This document shows positions 1 to 8,194 of a DNA stretch of 11,865 nt, piece after piece (position 1 is the stretch's first letter; the number at the start of each line of letters is the position of its first letter). A model generated the notes under the pieces. It did no database searches. It was not told the origin of the DNA and saw only the letters and a program-made list of their open reading frames with translations. Both the position numbers and the translations under genes were made by a program. Source of the DNA: Candidatus Bipolaricaulota bacterium (GTDB lineage Bacteria > Bipolaricaulota > Bipolaricaulia > Bipolaricaulales > Bipolaricaulaceae). The stretch spans positions 1-11,865 of the forward strand of contig JAGGRX010000123.1 in NCBI GenBank assembly GCA_021159405.1. Reading direction: 5' to 3'.

Positions 1-176
1 CCTCGGGGGGGAGGGTGGTAGGGGTGGCCTGCCTGGTGGACCGTCGCCTGGATAAAAGGCTATCCCTGCCGGTGGTTTCCCTTCTCAAGCTTCCGATCGA
101 GACCTTCCCCCCTGAAACTTGCCCCCTTTGCCGGGCCGGGATCCCCCCCATCAAGCCCGGCAGCCGCCCAGGATAA
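1..176 (+). CDS. pyrE: Orotate phosphoribosyltransferase, C-terminal end (partial)
   Basis: Reading from base 3, a frame stays open for 57 codons and stops at TAA 174-176; the start lies left of the window. The peptide has VVGVACLVDRR, matching the strand near the end of the PyrE fold (VVGV.VLVDR), and ends with ETCPLCRAGIPPIKPGSR. The CPLC..GIP..KPGSR tail is, from memory, typical of one PyrE branch that carries a C-terminal CxxC. PyrE converts orotate and PRPP to OMP in pyrimidine synthesis, in the cytosol. Only the tail is visible, so the PRPP-binding loop cannot be checked. It lies 57 nt upstream of phnD on the same strand and could be transcribed with it, although a TATAAT box lies in the gap. 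Another phosphoribosyltransferase of the same fold is a less likely alternative. Confidence 0.8.
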   Translation, partial: SGGRVVGVACLVDRRLDKRLSLPVVSLLKLPIETFPPETCPLCRAGIPPIKPGSRPG

Positions 177-194
177 AAACGGATCCCGGGGGAG

Positions 195-200
195 TATAAT
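195..200 (+). promoter_or_regulatory. Possible -10 box upstream of phnD
   Basis: A perfect TATAAT lies 34 nt before the GTG start of the binding-protein gene, in the gap after the pyrE stop. No good -35 hexamer sits 16-18 nt upstream (that stretch reads roughly GATAAA), so this may be a weak or activator-dependent promoter, or chance. If used, transcription would start near base 207 and give a leader of about 27 nt. Confidence 0.35.
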
Positions 201-220
201 CCTCAGTGCTAAAACCCTTT

Positions 221-228
221 AGGAGGTG
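221..228 (+). promoter_or_regulatory. Shine-Dalgarno site fixing the GTG start of phnD
   Basis: AGGAGGTG lies 5 nt before GTG 234-236. It is a near-perfect match to the anti-SD end of 16S rRNA. It makes the GTG at 234 the clear start, giving a protein that begins with a complete signal peptide. Confidence 0.85.
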
Positions 229-233
229 GTATT

Positions 234-1268
234 GTGCGTAGGATCACGCTTCTAGTTCTTGTCTGGGCGGTTGCCCTGGGGGCTTTGGGGCTGGCCCAGG
301 AAATCGGAACCAGGGATCATCCCATCATCTGGGTGTTCCCGCCTTCCACCAACCCGGCGGTGATCGTGGACATCGCCACCAAGATCGCGGCCGACATCGG
401 CAAGATGACCGGTCTTTTCATCGAGCCGCGGGTGATGCCGGACTACGCGGCCCTGATCGAGGCGTTCAAGTCCGCCGAGGGCGACGTGATGGGCGTTCCC
501 ACCACGGACCAATACGCCCGCATCTCGGTGGAGACGAACTTCAAGACCACCCCGCGCCTGGCCGCCGTTCGCTACGGTTATCCGTATTACTTCGCCTCCA
601 TCTACGCCCCCCGGGACAAGGGCTTCACCTCGGTGGAGGACCTCAAGGGCAAGGTGTGGATCTACAACGACGAAGGCTCCACGTCCGGGTACAAGCTCCC
701 CAAGATGTTCTTCGACCAGCACGGAATCACCTTCTCCGGGGTGGTGAAGTCCGGTGGTCACGTCAACTCCATGGTGGCGCTCCTGGAGGGCCAGGGCGAC
801 TTCTGCACCGGCTACGGCTCCCCGCCGCTTCCGCCCGATTGGGTGAAGGACACCATGCCGGGCTGGCGCTGGGAATACGGCATGTACCCCGAGCTGTGGG
901 TGTGGGACCCGGTGGCAAACACCTTGCCCTCCGACTACTACCGGGGCGCGTGTGTGGACCTGAGGCGGGCGGTGGCCAAGCTCGGCACCTACGGCGACAT
1001 CTGGGACATCGTCCAGAAGATCGGCATCGTGGACACCATTGGCCCCATGCCCAATGACTGCATCGCCTTCTCCCCTGGGTTCCCCAAGGACATCCAGGAC
1101 AGGATCGTCGAGGCCATCATCGAGCACATCCATACCCCGGAGGGCCAGGCCTTGTGGGGCAACGAGAACTTCTACGAGTGGAAGGACGTGGAGGAGATCG
1201 ACGATACCTACTACTGTAACTACCGGGCCCTGGTCGGCCTTCCCAACCCACCCACCTGCGGCGAGTAA
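234..1268 (+). CDS. phnD: Phosphonate/phosphite-type ABC transporter substrate-binding protein
   Basis: The protein has 344 aa. Residues 1-21 form a signal peptide (MRR, a hydrophobic stretch, then GLA before Q22); no lipobox cysteine is seen. The mature part fits the PhnD/PtxB type II binding-protein family: VEDLKGK at 134-140, STSGYKLPKMFF at 149-160 (the S.SGY.LP loop that binds the oxyanion) and GGHVNSMVALLEGQGDF at 174-190. PMPND near 271-275 matches the family's IPND motif. The stretch between about 195 and 265 (tryptophan- and tyrosine-rich) is unlike classical E. coli PhnD, so the ligand cannot be read off. Five cysteines (191, 240, 276, 328, 342) could form disulfides. It is the first gene of the importer cluster and is followed by a hairpin before phnC, a common arrangement where the binding protein is made in excess. 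The family call is firm; the ligand is unknown. Confidence 0.88.
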   Translation: MRRITLLVLVWAVALGALGLAQEIGTRDHPIIWVFPPSTNPAVIVDIATKIAADIGKMTGLFIEPRVMPDYAALIEAFKSAEGDVMGVPTTDQYARISVETNFKTTPRLAAVRYGYPYYFASIYAPRDKGFTSVEDLKGKVWIYNDEGSTSGYKLPKMFFDQHGITFSGVVKSGGHVNSMVALLEGQGDFCTGYGSPPLPPDWVKDTMPGWRWEYGMYPELWVWDPVANTLPSDYYRGACVDLRRAVAKLGTYGDIWDIVQKIGIVDTIGPMPNDCIAFSPGFPKDIQDRIVEAIIEHIHTPEGQALWGNENFYEWKDVEEIDDTYYCNYRALVGLPNPPTCGE

Positions 1269-1290
1269 CCCCCCACCTTTAAGCTGACCG

Positions 1291-1318
1291 CACGGGGGAG
1301 GAAAAGCCCTCCCCCGTG
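1291..1318 (+). terminator. Strong hairpin between phnD and phnC (attenuator or mRNA-stability element)
   Basis: CACGGGGGAGG at 1291-1301 pairs perfectly over 11 bp with CCTCCCCCGTG at 1308-1318 around a 6-nt loop (AAAAGC). CTTTAT follows, a poor U-tract, so full Rho-independent termination is doubtful. Position after a binding-protein gene and before the ATPase gene fits partial termination or protection of the phnD mRNA 3' end. The left arm holds the only SD-like purine run (GGGGGAGGA) before phnC, so folding could also limit phnC translation. Confidence 0.6.
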
Positions 1319-1336
1319 CTTTATCATCCGAGTACC

Positions 1337-2110
1337 ATGGCGGAGCCATACCTCGTGGTGGAGCACCTCACGAAGGTCTACGAGCGGGGTCAGGTGCTCG
1401 CGCTAAAGGACGTCTCGTTCACCGTGGAAAAGGGCGAATTCCTGGTGGTGATCGGCCTTTCTGGCTCGGGGAAGTCCACCCTGCTGCGCTGCATCAACCG
1501 CCTGGTCGAGCCGACGAGCGGCCGCATCTTCCTCGGTGGGGTGGAGATCACCCGGCTTTCGGCGCGCGAGATGCGCAAGATGCGGCGGAAGATCGGCATG
1601 ATCTTCCAGCAGTTCAATCTCATCAAGCGGGCCACGGTGATGACGAACGTCCTCACCGGAAGGCTAGGTTACAATCCCACCTGGCGCACCCTGCTGGGAC
1701 TGTTCCCCAAGGAAGACCGGGAGCTGGCCCTGAAGAACCTGGAGAGGGTGGGGCTTTCCGACAAGGCATACGTGCGGGCAGATGAACTCTCCGGGGGGCA
1801 GCAGCAGCGGGTGGGGATCGCCCGGGCGCTGATGCAGGAGCCGGAGCTTTTGCTTGCCGACGAGCCGGTCTCCGCCCTGGACCCGGCCACCTCCCACTCG
1901 GTGATGCAGTACCTTGAGCAGATGAACCGGGAGGACGGGGTCACAGTACTGGCAAGCCTCCACTTCCTGTCACTTGCCCGGCGCTACGGGACCCGCATCA
2001 TCGCCTTAAAGGAGGGCCGGCTCGTGTTCGACGGCCCGCCCGAGGCGATCGACGACGCCAAGTTCAAGGAGATCTACGGCGAGGAGGCCGAGCAAGTCGA
2101 GGTCCGGTGA
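1337..2110 (+). CDS. phnC: Phosphonate-type ABC transporter ATP-binding protein
   Basis: From ATG 1337 the protein has 257 aa, the usual PhnC length. It carries Walker A GLSGSGKST (40-48), the Q-loop QQFNL (91-95), signature LSGGQQQR (151-158), Walker B LLLADEP (171-177) with the D-loop SALDP, and the switch histidine H209 in LASLHF. The Q-loop context and the insert around GRLGYNPTWRTLLGLFP (108-124) are typical of PhnC. It powers import through the two PhnE permeases on the cytoplasmic face of the membrane. The frame also opens at GTG 1316, but that codon lies inside the right arm of the preceding hairpin and the family N-terminus begins close to residue 1 of the ATG form, so ATG 1337 is preferred. 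No clear SD is seen for it. phnE1 begins 16 nt after its stop. Confidence 0.9.
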   Translation: MAEPYLVVEHLTKVYERGQVLALKDVSFTVEKGEFLVVIGLSGSGKSTLLRCINRLVEPTSGRIFLGGVEITRLSAREMRKMRRKIGMIFQQFNLIKRATVMTNVLTGRLGYNPTWRTLLGLFPKEDRELALKNLERVGLSDKAYVRADELSGGQQQRVGIARALMQEPELLLADEPVSALDPATSHSVMQYLEQMNREDGVTVLASLHFLSLARRYGTRIIALKEGRLVFDGPPEAIDDAKFKEIYGEEAEQVEVR

Positions 2111-2126
2111 ACCAAGGCGGAACAGG

Positions 2127-3416
2127 ATGACTAGCGAGGCCGCGGCCGGCGTGCGCCCCAAAGCCAGGGCGGAAGGGAGCACCCTGCGCCGGCGCTTCCT
2201 CTCCTTCCTCCTTGATTGGATGATCTGGGGGTACATCGCCTATGGGGTGATGTACCTCCTCAACGCCTACTGGTGGACCGTTCCCCTGGAGCGCTACTAC
2301 AGCACTCTCACCCTGCCCAGCTGGGGCTGGCCGCTTGCGGTCCTTGGGACCCTGGAGATGGCGGTCTGGTCGCGGAACCTCGGCCGGAGCCTGGGCCTCA
2401 AGGCGTTCGGCTACGAGGTGTGGGGGGCGGATGGAAAGCCCCCCACCGTGGGCCAGCGGGTGAAAAGGGCGCTCCTGTGGCACCTTTCGGTCCTGCCCTT
2501 GGGGGCGGGCTTCTGGAGCTCCCCGGAGAGGCCTTGGCACGATCGGCTGGCCGGAACGGAGCTTCACGTTCTTCCCAGCTCTCCGGCCCCCAAAAGGCGA
2601 AAGGCGCTTTTCTCCCAATGGGGGATTATGAGCCTGCTCCTCATCGCCCTCACCATCTGGCTGGGCTGGCTCATCATCAAAATCGACCCCAGGGTCCTGA
2701 TCAGGCGGTGGGACGAAGGGTCCAGGATCTGGCTTGAGATGCTCCACCCCGACTTCCGCTACTTCGCCCGACCGGACCCGGCGTTCGAGCTGAGGAACCT
2801 GTCTTTCTCCATCCTGGATATGGCCGTGGTGACCCTGTTCATGGCGCTCCTCTCCACCATCCTGGGGGCGGCGCTTGCGTTCCCCCTCTCCTTCCTCGGA
2901 GCCCGCAACGTCATGGGTTTCAACCCGGCTGGGTGGCTGGTGTACTTCGTGATGCGGGGTCTGTTCAACATCTTCCGCTCCATCGACACCATGCTGTGGG
3001 CGGTGATTTTCGCCGTGTGGGTGCTGTGGGGGTCGCCACTTGCCGGGGTGCTCGCCCTCACCGTGCACACCATCGCCGCCCTGGGGAAGCTTTACTCAGA
3101 GCAGGTGGAGGGGATCGACCCCGGCCCGGTGGAGGCGGTGGCGGCGGCGGGCGGGTCCCGCATCGAGGTGATCCGCTACGCCGTGATCCCCCAGGTAGCG
3201 CCCTCCTTCTGGGCGTTCACCCTGTACCGGTGGGATATCAACGTGCGCATGTCCACGGTGATCGCCCTGGTGGGCGGGGGCGGGATCGGCGACCTCCTCT
3301 TCTACTACAAGAACCAGGGGGACTGGCCCAAAGTGGGCGCGGTGGTCATTGTAATCGTGGCCATCGTATGGGCCATGGACTACATCTCCGGCCGCCTTAG
3401 GGAAAGGATCGTCTGA
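2127..3416 (+). CDS. phnE1: RDD domain-PhnE fusion: phosphonate-type ABC permease 1
   Basis: The protein has 429 aa, while classical PhnE has about 260-280. Residues about 160-429 form a complete PhnE-type permease: transmembrane segments from about 165, the region VTLFMALLSTILGAALAFPLSF (235-256, cited as segment only), FRSIDTMLWAVIF (283-295), the EAA coupling loop EAVAAAGGSRIEVIRYAVIP (336-355) that contacts PhnC, and LYRWDINVRM near 366-375. Residues 1-155 look like an RDD domain: R23 and D30 spaced seven apart at the first membrane helix, GRSLGLKAFGYEVWGADGK (86-104), then WHDRLAGTELHV (137-148), the usual RDD ending. RDD domains are small membrane modules of mostly unknown role. A weak SD, AAGGCGG (2114-2120), lies 6 nt before the ATG. 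Its TGA shares one base with the next start. PhnE identity is firm; the RDD call rests on motif and spacing. Confidence 0.88.
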   Translation: MTSEAAAGVRPKARAEGSTLRRRFLSFLLDWMIWGYIAYGVMYLLNAYWWTVPLERYYSTLTLPSWGWPLAVLGTLEMAVWSRNLGRSLGLKAFGYEVWGADGKPPTVGQRVKRALLWHLSVLPLGAGFWSSPERPWHDRLAGTELHVLPSSPAPKRRKALFSQWGIMSLLLIALTIWLGWLIIKIDPRVLIRRWDEGSRIWLEMLHPDFRYFARPDPAFELRNLSFSILDMAVVTLFMALLSTILGAALAFPLSFLGARNVMGFNPAGWLVYFVMRGLFNIFRSIDTMLWAVIFAVWVLWGSPLAGVLALTVHTIAALGKLYSEQVEGIDPGPVEAVAAAGGSRIEVIRYAVIPQVAPSFWAFTLYRWDINVRMSTVIALVGGGGIGDLLFYYKNQGDWPKVGAVVIVIVAIVWAMDYISGRLRERIV

Positions 3417-4672
3417 TGAACGGGTATCCTGACGGAATCGTAAAAGAACCGCCTGAATGGCTCAGCCGGCGGAGGCTCCTGGACGCGCTGATCCTGCGCC
3501 TGAAAGGGGCGGGCCAACGATTGGCCATCGTGCTCCTCGACATGCTGGCGATAGGCGTGTTGTGGATCCTGGTTAGCTACATCATAAGCTGGCATGTCTA
3601 CGGGGTGATAGCCTACACCCTTGTGCCCTGGTGGCTGTTCGGCGTGGGGGTAGTGGAAGCGGCCGCCGTCTGGGAGAGCTTCGGCAGATCCCTGGGACAC
3701 CGGCTGGCAAGGAAGGAACTGAGACCCCGGCAAGGCGGGAAGTCCACGCTGGGCCAACGGCTCGTTTACTACATCGCTTGGCACATCACCGTGCTCCCGA
3801 TGGTAGGGCTTTTGGCCTCTCCCCCTTGGCACGAGCGCCTGGCAGGGCTATCTTTGGTGCCGTTTTCAATGGAGGGCAAGAAGCCCACCCCCTGGTGGCG
3901 CACGAGCTCCGGCTTGTTCATGGCTGTCTTCCTGTGCGCGGCCGTCGCCGCCGCGGTGAGCGTCACGATGGACAAGGAGAGCCTCACGCGCCTGTTCACC
4001 CAGGCCGGGCGGACGGTCAAGTTCTGGAAGGCCCTGTTCTCCCCGGATACCTCAATCCTCCTCCCCAGCATCCGCGACCTCGTCGTCACCATCTTCATGG
4101 CGGTGATCGCCACCTCTTTCGCGGTGGTGGTGGCGGTACCGCTATCGTTTTTGGCCGCGCGCAACCTGATGCGGGGGCCCATCGGCCGGCCCATCTACAC
4201 AGTGTTGCGGGGCGCGATGAGCATCATACGTTCCATCGAGCCGGTGATCTGGGCGATCATCTTCCTGGTTTGGGTGACCGCCCGCCGGGCCCCGTTCGCC
4301 GGGGTCCTCGCCCTGTGGGTGCACTCCATCGCCGACCTCACCAAGCTGTACGCCGAGCGCCTGGAGTCGATCGATCCGGGATTGGTGGAGGCAATCACCT
4401 CCACGGGCGCAGGACGCCTCCAGGTGTTGCGCTATGCGGTGGTGCCCCAAATCATCAACCCCTACATCTCGTTCACCTTGTACCGCTGGGACATCAACAT
4501 CCGCATGGCCACCGTGGTGGGGGTGGTGGGGGGCGGAGGGATCGGCCAGCGGCTTTACTTCTACCTCAAGAACCTGGCCTGGCAGCAGGCCGGCACGGTG
4601 ATGATTCTCATCGTGATCCTGGTGTGGGCCATCGACTACCTATCTGCGCGCCTGCGGGCTAAGCTTGCTTGA
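3416..4672 (+). CDS. phnE2: RDD-like domain-PhnE fusion: phosphonate-type ABC permease 2
   Basis: The protein has 418 aa. Residues about 160-418 are PhnE: FRAVVVAVPLSFLAARN-type helix region around 235-250, IRSIEPVIWAIIF (271-283), EAA loop EAITSTGAGRLQVLRYAVVP (325-344), LYRWDINIRMATV (355-367) and a final helix before the basic end. Residues 1-150 resemble a diverged RDD domain: R35 and D42 with the same seven-residue spacing, SFGRSLGHRLARKE (88-101) and PWHERLAGLSLV (137-148), where the usual second Asp is Glu140. The start ATG overlaps the phnE1 stop by one base (TGATG), so translation is probably coupled. PhnE1 and PhnE2 have parallel layouts, suggesting duplication of an already fused gene and assembly as a heterodimer with a PhnC dimer. 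The stop lies 1 nt before nadC. Identity as permease is firm; the N-terminal call is moderate. Confidence 0.86.
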   Translation: MNGYPDGIVKEPPEWLSRRRLLDALILRLKGAGQRLAIVLLDMLAIGVLWILVSYIISWHVYGVIAYTLVPWWLFGVGVVEAAAVWESFGRSLGHRLARKELRPRQGGKSTLGQRLVYYIAWHITVLPMVGLLASPPWHERLAGLSLVPFSMEGKKPTPWWRTSSGLFMAVFLCAAVAAAVSVTMDKESLTRLFTQAGRTVKFWKALFSPDTSILLPSIRDLVVTIFMAVIATSFAVVVAVPLSFLAARNLMRGPIGRPIYTVLRGAMSIIRSIEPVIWAIIFLVWVTARRAPFAGVLALWVHSIADLTKLYAERLESIDPGLVEAITSTGAGRLQVLRYAVVPQIINPYISFTLYRWDINIRMATVVGVVGGGGIGQRLYFYLKNLAWQQAGTVMILIVILVWAIDYLSARLRAKLA

Positions 4673-4673
4673 C

Positions 4674-5513
<840 letters not shown>

Positions 5514-5547
5514 AGATCTACTCGCCGCGGACGTAAGATCAGGTGGG

Positions 5548-6612
5548 ATGACTGCTTTAGGTGGGACGTTAACCGAGGAACAGGCCCAAGTCCGAGAGGC
5601 CAAGGAGAAATTGGGCAACCGCCTTCTAATCCTGGCCCACCATTACCAGCGGGACGAGATCGCGGAGGTGGCTGACTTCCGCGGCGACTCCCTGGAGCTC
5701 GCCCGCCGGGCCGCCCAGGCGGCGGCTCAATACATCGTGTTCTGCGGGGTCCACTTCATGGCCGAGACGGCCGCGATCCTCGCCCGCCCCGGCCAGCGGG
5801 TCCTCGTCCCCCGTAAGGACGCTGGCTGCTTCCTCGCCCACTCCGTGAACCGGGCGCAGCTCCTGGACGCTTGGGACCGGCTTTCGGCCGTCATGGACGG
5901 GGAGCGGGAGCTCCTCCCGGTGGCATACGTGAACACCACCGCCGAGGTGAAGGCGTTCGTTGGGGCCCATGGCGGGGCCTGCTGCACCTCTTCAAGCGCA
6001 AAAGCGGTCCTCTCCTGGGCCTTGAAGAGGAGCCCCAGGGTGTTTTTCATCCCGGACCAGCACCTGGGGCGGAACACTGCCCACCTCTTGGGGATCCCAG
6101 AGGAGGAGATCGCTCTTTGGGACCCACGCCACCCTCCCGAGGATCTCACACCGTTTAAGAAGAAACGGCTGATCCTGTGGCGGGGAGCATGCAACGTACA
6201 CGTACGGTTCCTCCCGGAGGACGTGGAGCGAGTGAGGAAGCAACACCCTGGGGTCCGGGTAATCGTCCATCCCGAATGCCGGGAGGAAGTGGTAAAGCTT
6301 GCCGACGAGGCGGGCTCCACCTCCTACATCGTCCGCAAGGTGACCGAGTCACCCCCCGGGACCGTGTGGGCGGTGGGGACGGAGCAGCGACTGGTGGGGC
6401 GCCTCGCAAAGGAGAACCCGGACAAGACTGTGATCTCCCTTGCAGATGTCCCGCCCTACTGTTCCGACATGTCCCTGATCCGCCTTTCGGACCTGGCCCG
6501 CGTTCTCTCCGGCCTCCTCAAAGGGGAGGAACCCGGTCGGGTGGAGATGCCTGAGGAGATCGCCAACCCGGCCCGCGAGGCCCTGGAGAGGATGCTGGAG
6601 GCGGTGGGATGA
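5548..6612 (+). CDS. nadA: Quinolinate synthase
   Basis: From ATG 5548 the protein has 354 aa. It condenses iminoaspartate with dihydroxyacetone phosphate to quinolinate using a [4Fe-4S] cluster. Motifs seen: ILAHHYQRDEI (28-38), VADFRGDSLELA (41-52), FCGVHFMAETA (65-75), YVNTTAEVKA (127-136), CTSSSA (146-151), IPDQHLGRN (168-176), HPEC (241-244), GSTSYI (256-261) and VGTE (276-279). The likely cluster ligands are C94 (AGCFLA), C215 (RGACNVH) and C305 (PPYCSDM); the spacing of 121 and 90 resembles the Bacillus subtilis type rather than the short E. coli/Thermotoga type. The frame is open farther upstream into nadC, but ATG 5548 gives the usual family N-terminus. AGGTGG directly abuts the ATG, so SD spacing is poor. 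The stop overlaps nadB by 4 nt. Confidence 0.96.
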   Translation: MTALGGTLTEEQAQVREAKEKLGNRLLILAHHYQRDEIAEVADFRGDSLELARRAAQAAAQYIVFCGVHFMAETAAILARPGQRVLVPRKDAGCFLAHSVNRAQLLDAWDRLSAVMDGERELLPVAYVNTTAEVKAFVGAHGGACCTSSSAKAVLSWALKRSPRVFFIPDQHLGRNTAHLLGIPEEEIALWDPRHPPEDLTPFKKKRLILWRGACNVHVRFLPEDVERVRKQHPGVRVIVHPECREEVVKLADEAGSTSYIVRKVTESPPGTVWAVGTEQRLVGRLAKENPDKTVISLADVPPYCSDMSLIRLSDLARVLSGLLKGEEPGRVEMPEEIANPAREALERMLEAVG

Positions 6613-8186
6613 AGGTGATCGAGGCAGACGTCCTCGTGATCGGGGCTGGGATCGCCGGGGTTTCCGCTGCTTTACGCCTGGCCCGGGACAAAGCCCGCCG
6701 GATCGTGGTCATCACCCGGGAGGCCGACCCCCTGGAAGGGGCCACCCGCCATGCCCAGGGAGGGATCGCCACCGTGGGGCCGGACGACTCCCCCGACTTG
6801 CTCGTGGAGGACATCCTGCGGGCCGGGGCCGGCCTGTCCCTGAAAAAGACGGCGGAACTCGTGGCAAGCGAAGGCCCGGAACTCGTGCGGGAGCTGCTCG
6901 TTCAGGAGGCCAAGGTCCCCTTCGAGCGGACGGCCGACGGGAAACTCGACTTCACCCGCGAGGGTGGCCACTCGCGGGCCCGGATCCTCTACGTAGGCGA
7001 TCAGACCGGCGCTGCCATTGCCCAAGCCCTCCACGCCCTCCTCGAGCGGTTTCCCAACGTGGAGCTCGTCACTCGCGCCACCGCGGTGGACCTGATCACC
7101 TTCCCCCATCATGCCCTGGACCCCCTCACCGTGTACGACCCCATCACCTGCCATGGGGCCTATGTGCTCGATCAAAGGAGCGGGGAGGTGCACAGATACA
7201 TCGCCGGGGCGACGGTGCTCGCCACCGGAGGCCTAGGGAGGATCTACCGCTACACCACAAATCCCCCTGGGGCGCGGGGGGACGGCCTGGCCATGGCCCA
7301 CCGCGCCGGCGCCCGGGTGATCAACGCCGAGTACGTACAGTTCCACCCCACCACGCTCGCCGTCCCCGAGGGCGAAAACTTTCTGATTTCGGAGGCAGTG
7401 CGAGGTGAAGGGGGAAAGCTTCTTACCCCCGACGGCCGCCGGTTCATGAAGGAATACGCCCCGGATTGGGGGGACCTCGCCCCCAGGGACGTTGTGGCCC
7501 GCGCCATCCACCGGGAGATGACCCTGCACGGCTACCCCCACGTGCTCCTGGACGTCTCCGAGGTGAAGAATTTCCCGGAAAGGTTCCCCACCATCTACGC
7601 CCACTGTCGAAAGCTCGGGATCGATGTGCCCGCCCAGCCGATCCCGGTGGTCCCGGCAGCCCACTACTTCTGCGGCGGGATCTGGACCGATGAGTGGGGG
7701 CGCACGACGATCCGGAACCTCTATGCCGTCGGGGAGGTGGCCTGCACCGGGCTCCATGGGGCGAACCGCCTGGCGAGCACCTCCTTGCTTGAGGGGCTGG
7801 TGTTCGGGGACCGGGCCGGCCGCTGCATTGCCGAGGAGTCCCCAAAGCCCATCCGGTCTGGTCAGGTCCCGCCCTGGGAGCCGGCGCCGGACGGCGCTCC
7901 AGCCGACCCAGCCCTCATCCACCGCGACTGGCGCTCCATTCAATATACGATGTGGTACTACGTGGGCCTATCCCGTGACGCCCACCGCCTCTCCCGGGCG
8001 ATCCGGGACCTTCGGCACCTGTGGGAGGACATCGTGGATTTCTACCGCCGGGCCAGGCTGGACGACGCCCTCCTTGGCCTGAGAAACGGCGTCCAAGCGG
8101 CGCTGATCGTGGCCGAGGCCGCCTGGCACAACCGAAAAAGCCGCGGAGTCCACTTCCGCGAGGACGCAGAGCCCCCTACCGGTTGA
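6609..8186 (+). CDS. nadB: L-aspartate oxidase
   Basis: The protein has 525 aa, normal for NadB. It is a FAD enzyme that oxidises L-aspartate to iminoaspartate, which NadA uses next. Sequence shows the dinucleotide motif GAGIAG (12-17), HAQGGIA (48-54), GGHSRARIL (119-127), ATGGLGRIY (205-213), QFHPT (244-248), EAVRGEGG (262-269), PRDVVARAI (292-300) with the active-site Arg region, HYFCGGI (352-358) and GLHGANRLAS (381-390). The fumarate-reductase-like C-terminal helical domain begins near 440 and ends with SRGVHFRED, where the usual ESRG is KSRG. The ATG lies in the nadA stop (ATGA, 4-nt overlap), with GGAGG at 6597-6601, 7 nt upstream. It is the last gene of the nadCAB block; a fold-back repeat follows. 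Oxygen or fumarate could serve as electron acceptor; the sequence does not decide. Confidence 0.96.
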   Translation: MKVIEADVLVIGAGIAGVSAALRLARDKARRIVVITREADPLEGATRHAQGGIATVGPDDSPDLLVEDILRAGAGLSLKKTAELVASEGPELVRELLVQEAKVPFERTADGKLDFTREGGHSRARILYVGDQTGAAIAQALHALLERFPNVELVTRATAVDLITFPHHALDPLTVYDPITCHGAYVLDQRSGEVHRYIAGATVLATGGLGRIYRYTTNPPGARGDGLAMAHRAGARVINAEYVQFHPTTLAVPEGENFLISEAVRGEGGKLLTPDGRRFMKEYAPDWGDLAPRDVVARAIHREMTLHGYPHVLLDVSEVKNFPERFPTIYAHCRKLGIDVPAQPIPVVPAAHYFCGGIWTDEWGRTTIRNLYAVGEVACTGLHGANRLASTSLLEGLVFGDRAGRCIAEESPKPIRSGQVPPWEPAPDGAPADPALIHRDWRSIQYTMWYYVGLSRDAHRLSRAIRDLRHLWEDIVDFYRRARLDDALLGLRNGVQAALIVAEAAWHNRKSRGVHFREDAEPPTG

Positions 8187-8194
8187 AAATCACT

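Noticed and set aside
136..189. CCGGGATCC (136-144) and GGATCCCGG (181-189) as a terminator for pyrE
   Set aside because: Each arm is itself largely palindromic, the loop is 36 nt and lies partly in coding sequence, and no U-tract follows; likely chance in GC-rich DNA.
252..1349. 365-residue open frame antisense to phnD
   Set aside because: GC-rich shadow of a clearly recognised PhnD gene; low-complexity His/Gly/Val-rich peptide, no Shine-Dalgarno site or family motif.
2064..3068. 334-residue open frame antisense to phnE1
   Set aside because: Composition is Pro/Glu/Arg/Gly-rich as expected of an antisense GC-rich shadow; the + strand gene has clear PhnE motifs.
4665..4673. TTG start for nadC three codons upstream
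   Set aside because: No Shine-Dalgarno support, rare start codon, and ATG 4674 gives the family-typical N-terminus; kept only as an alternative.
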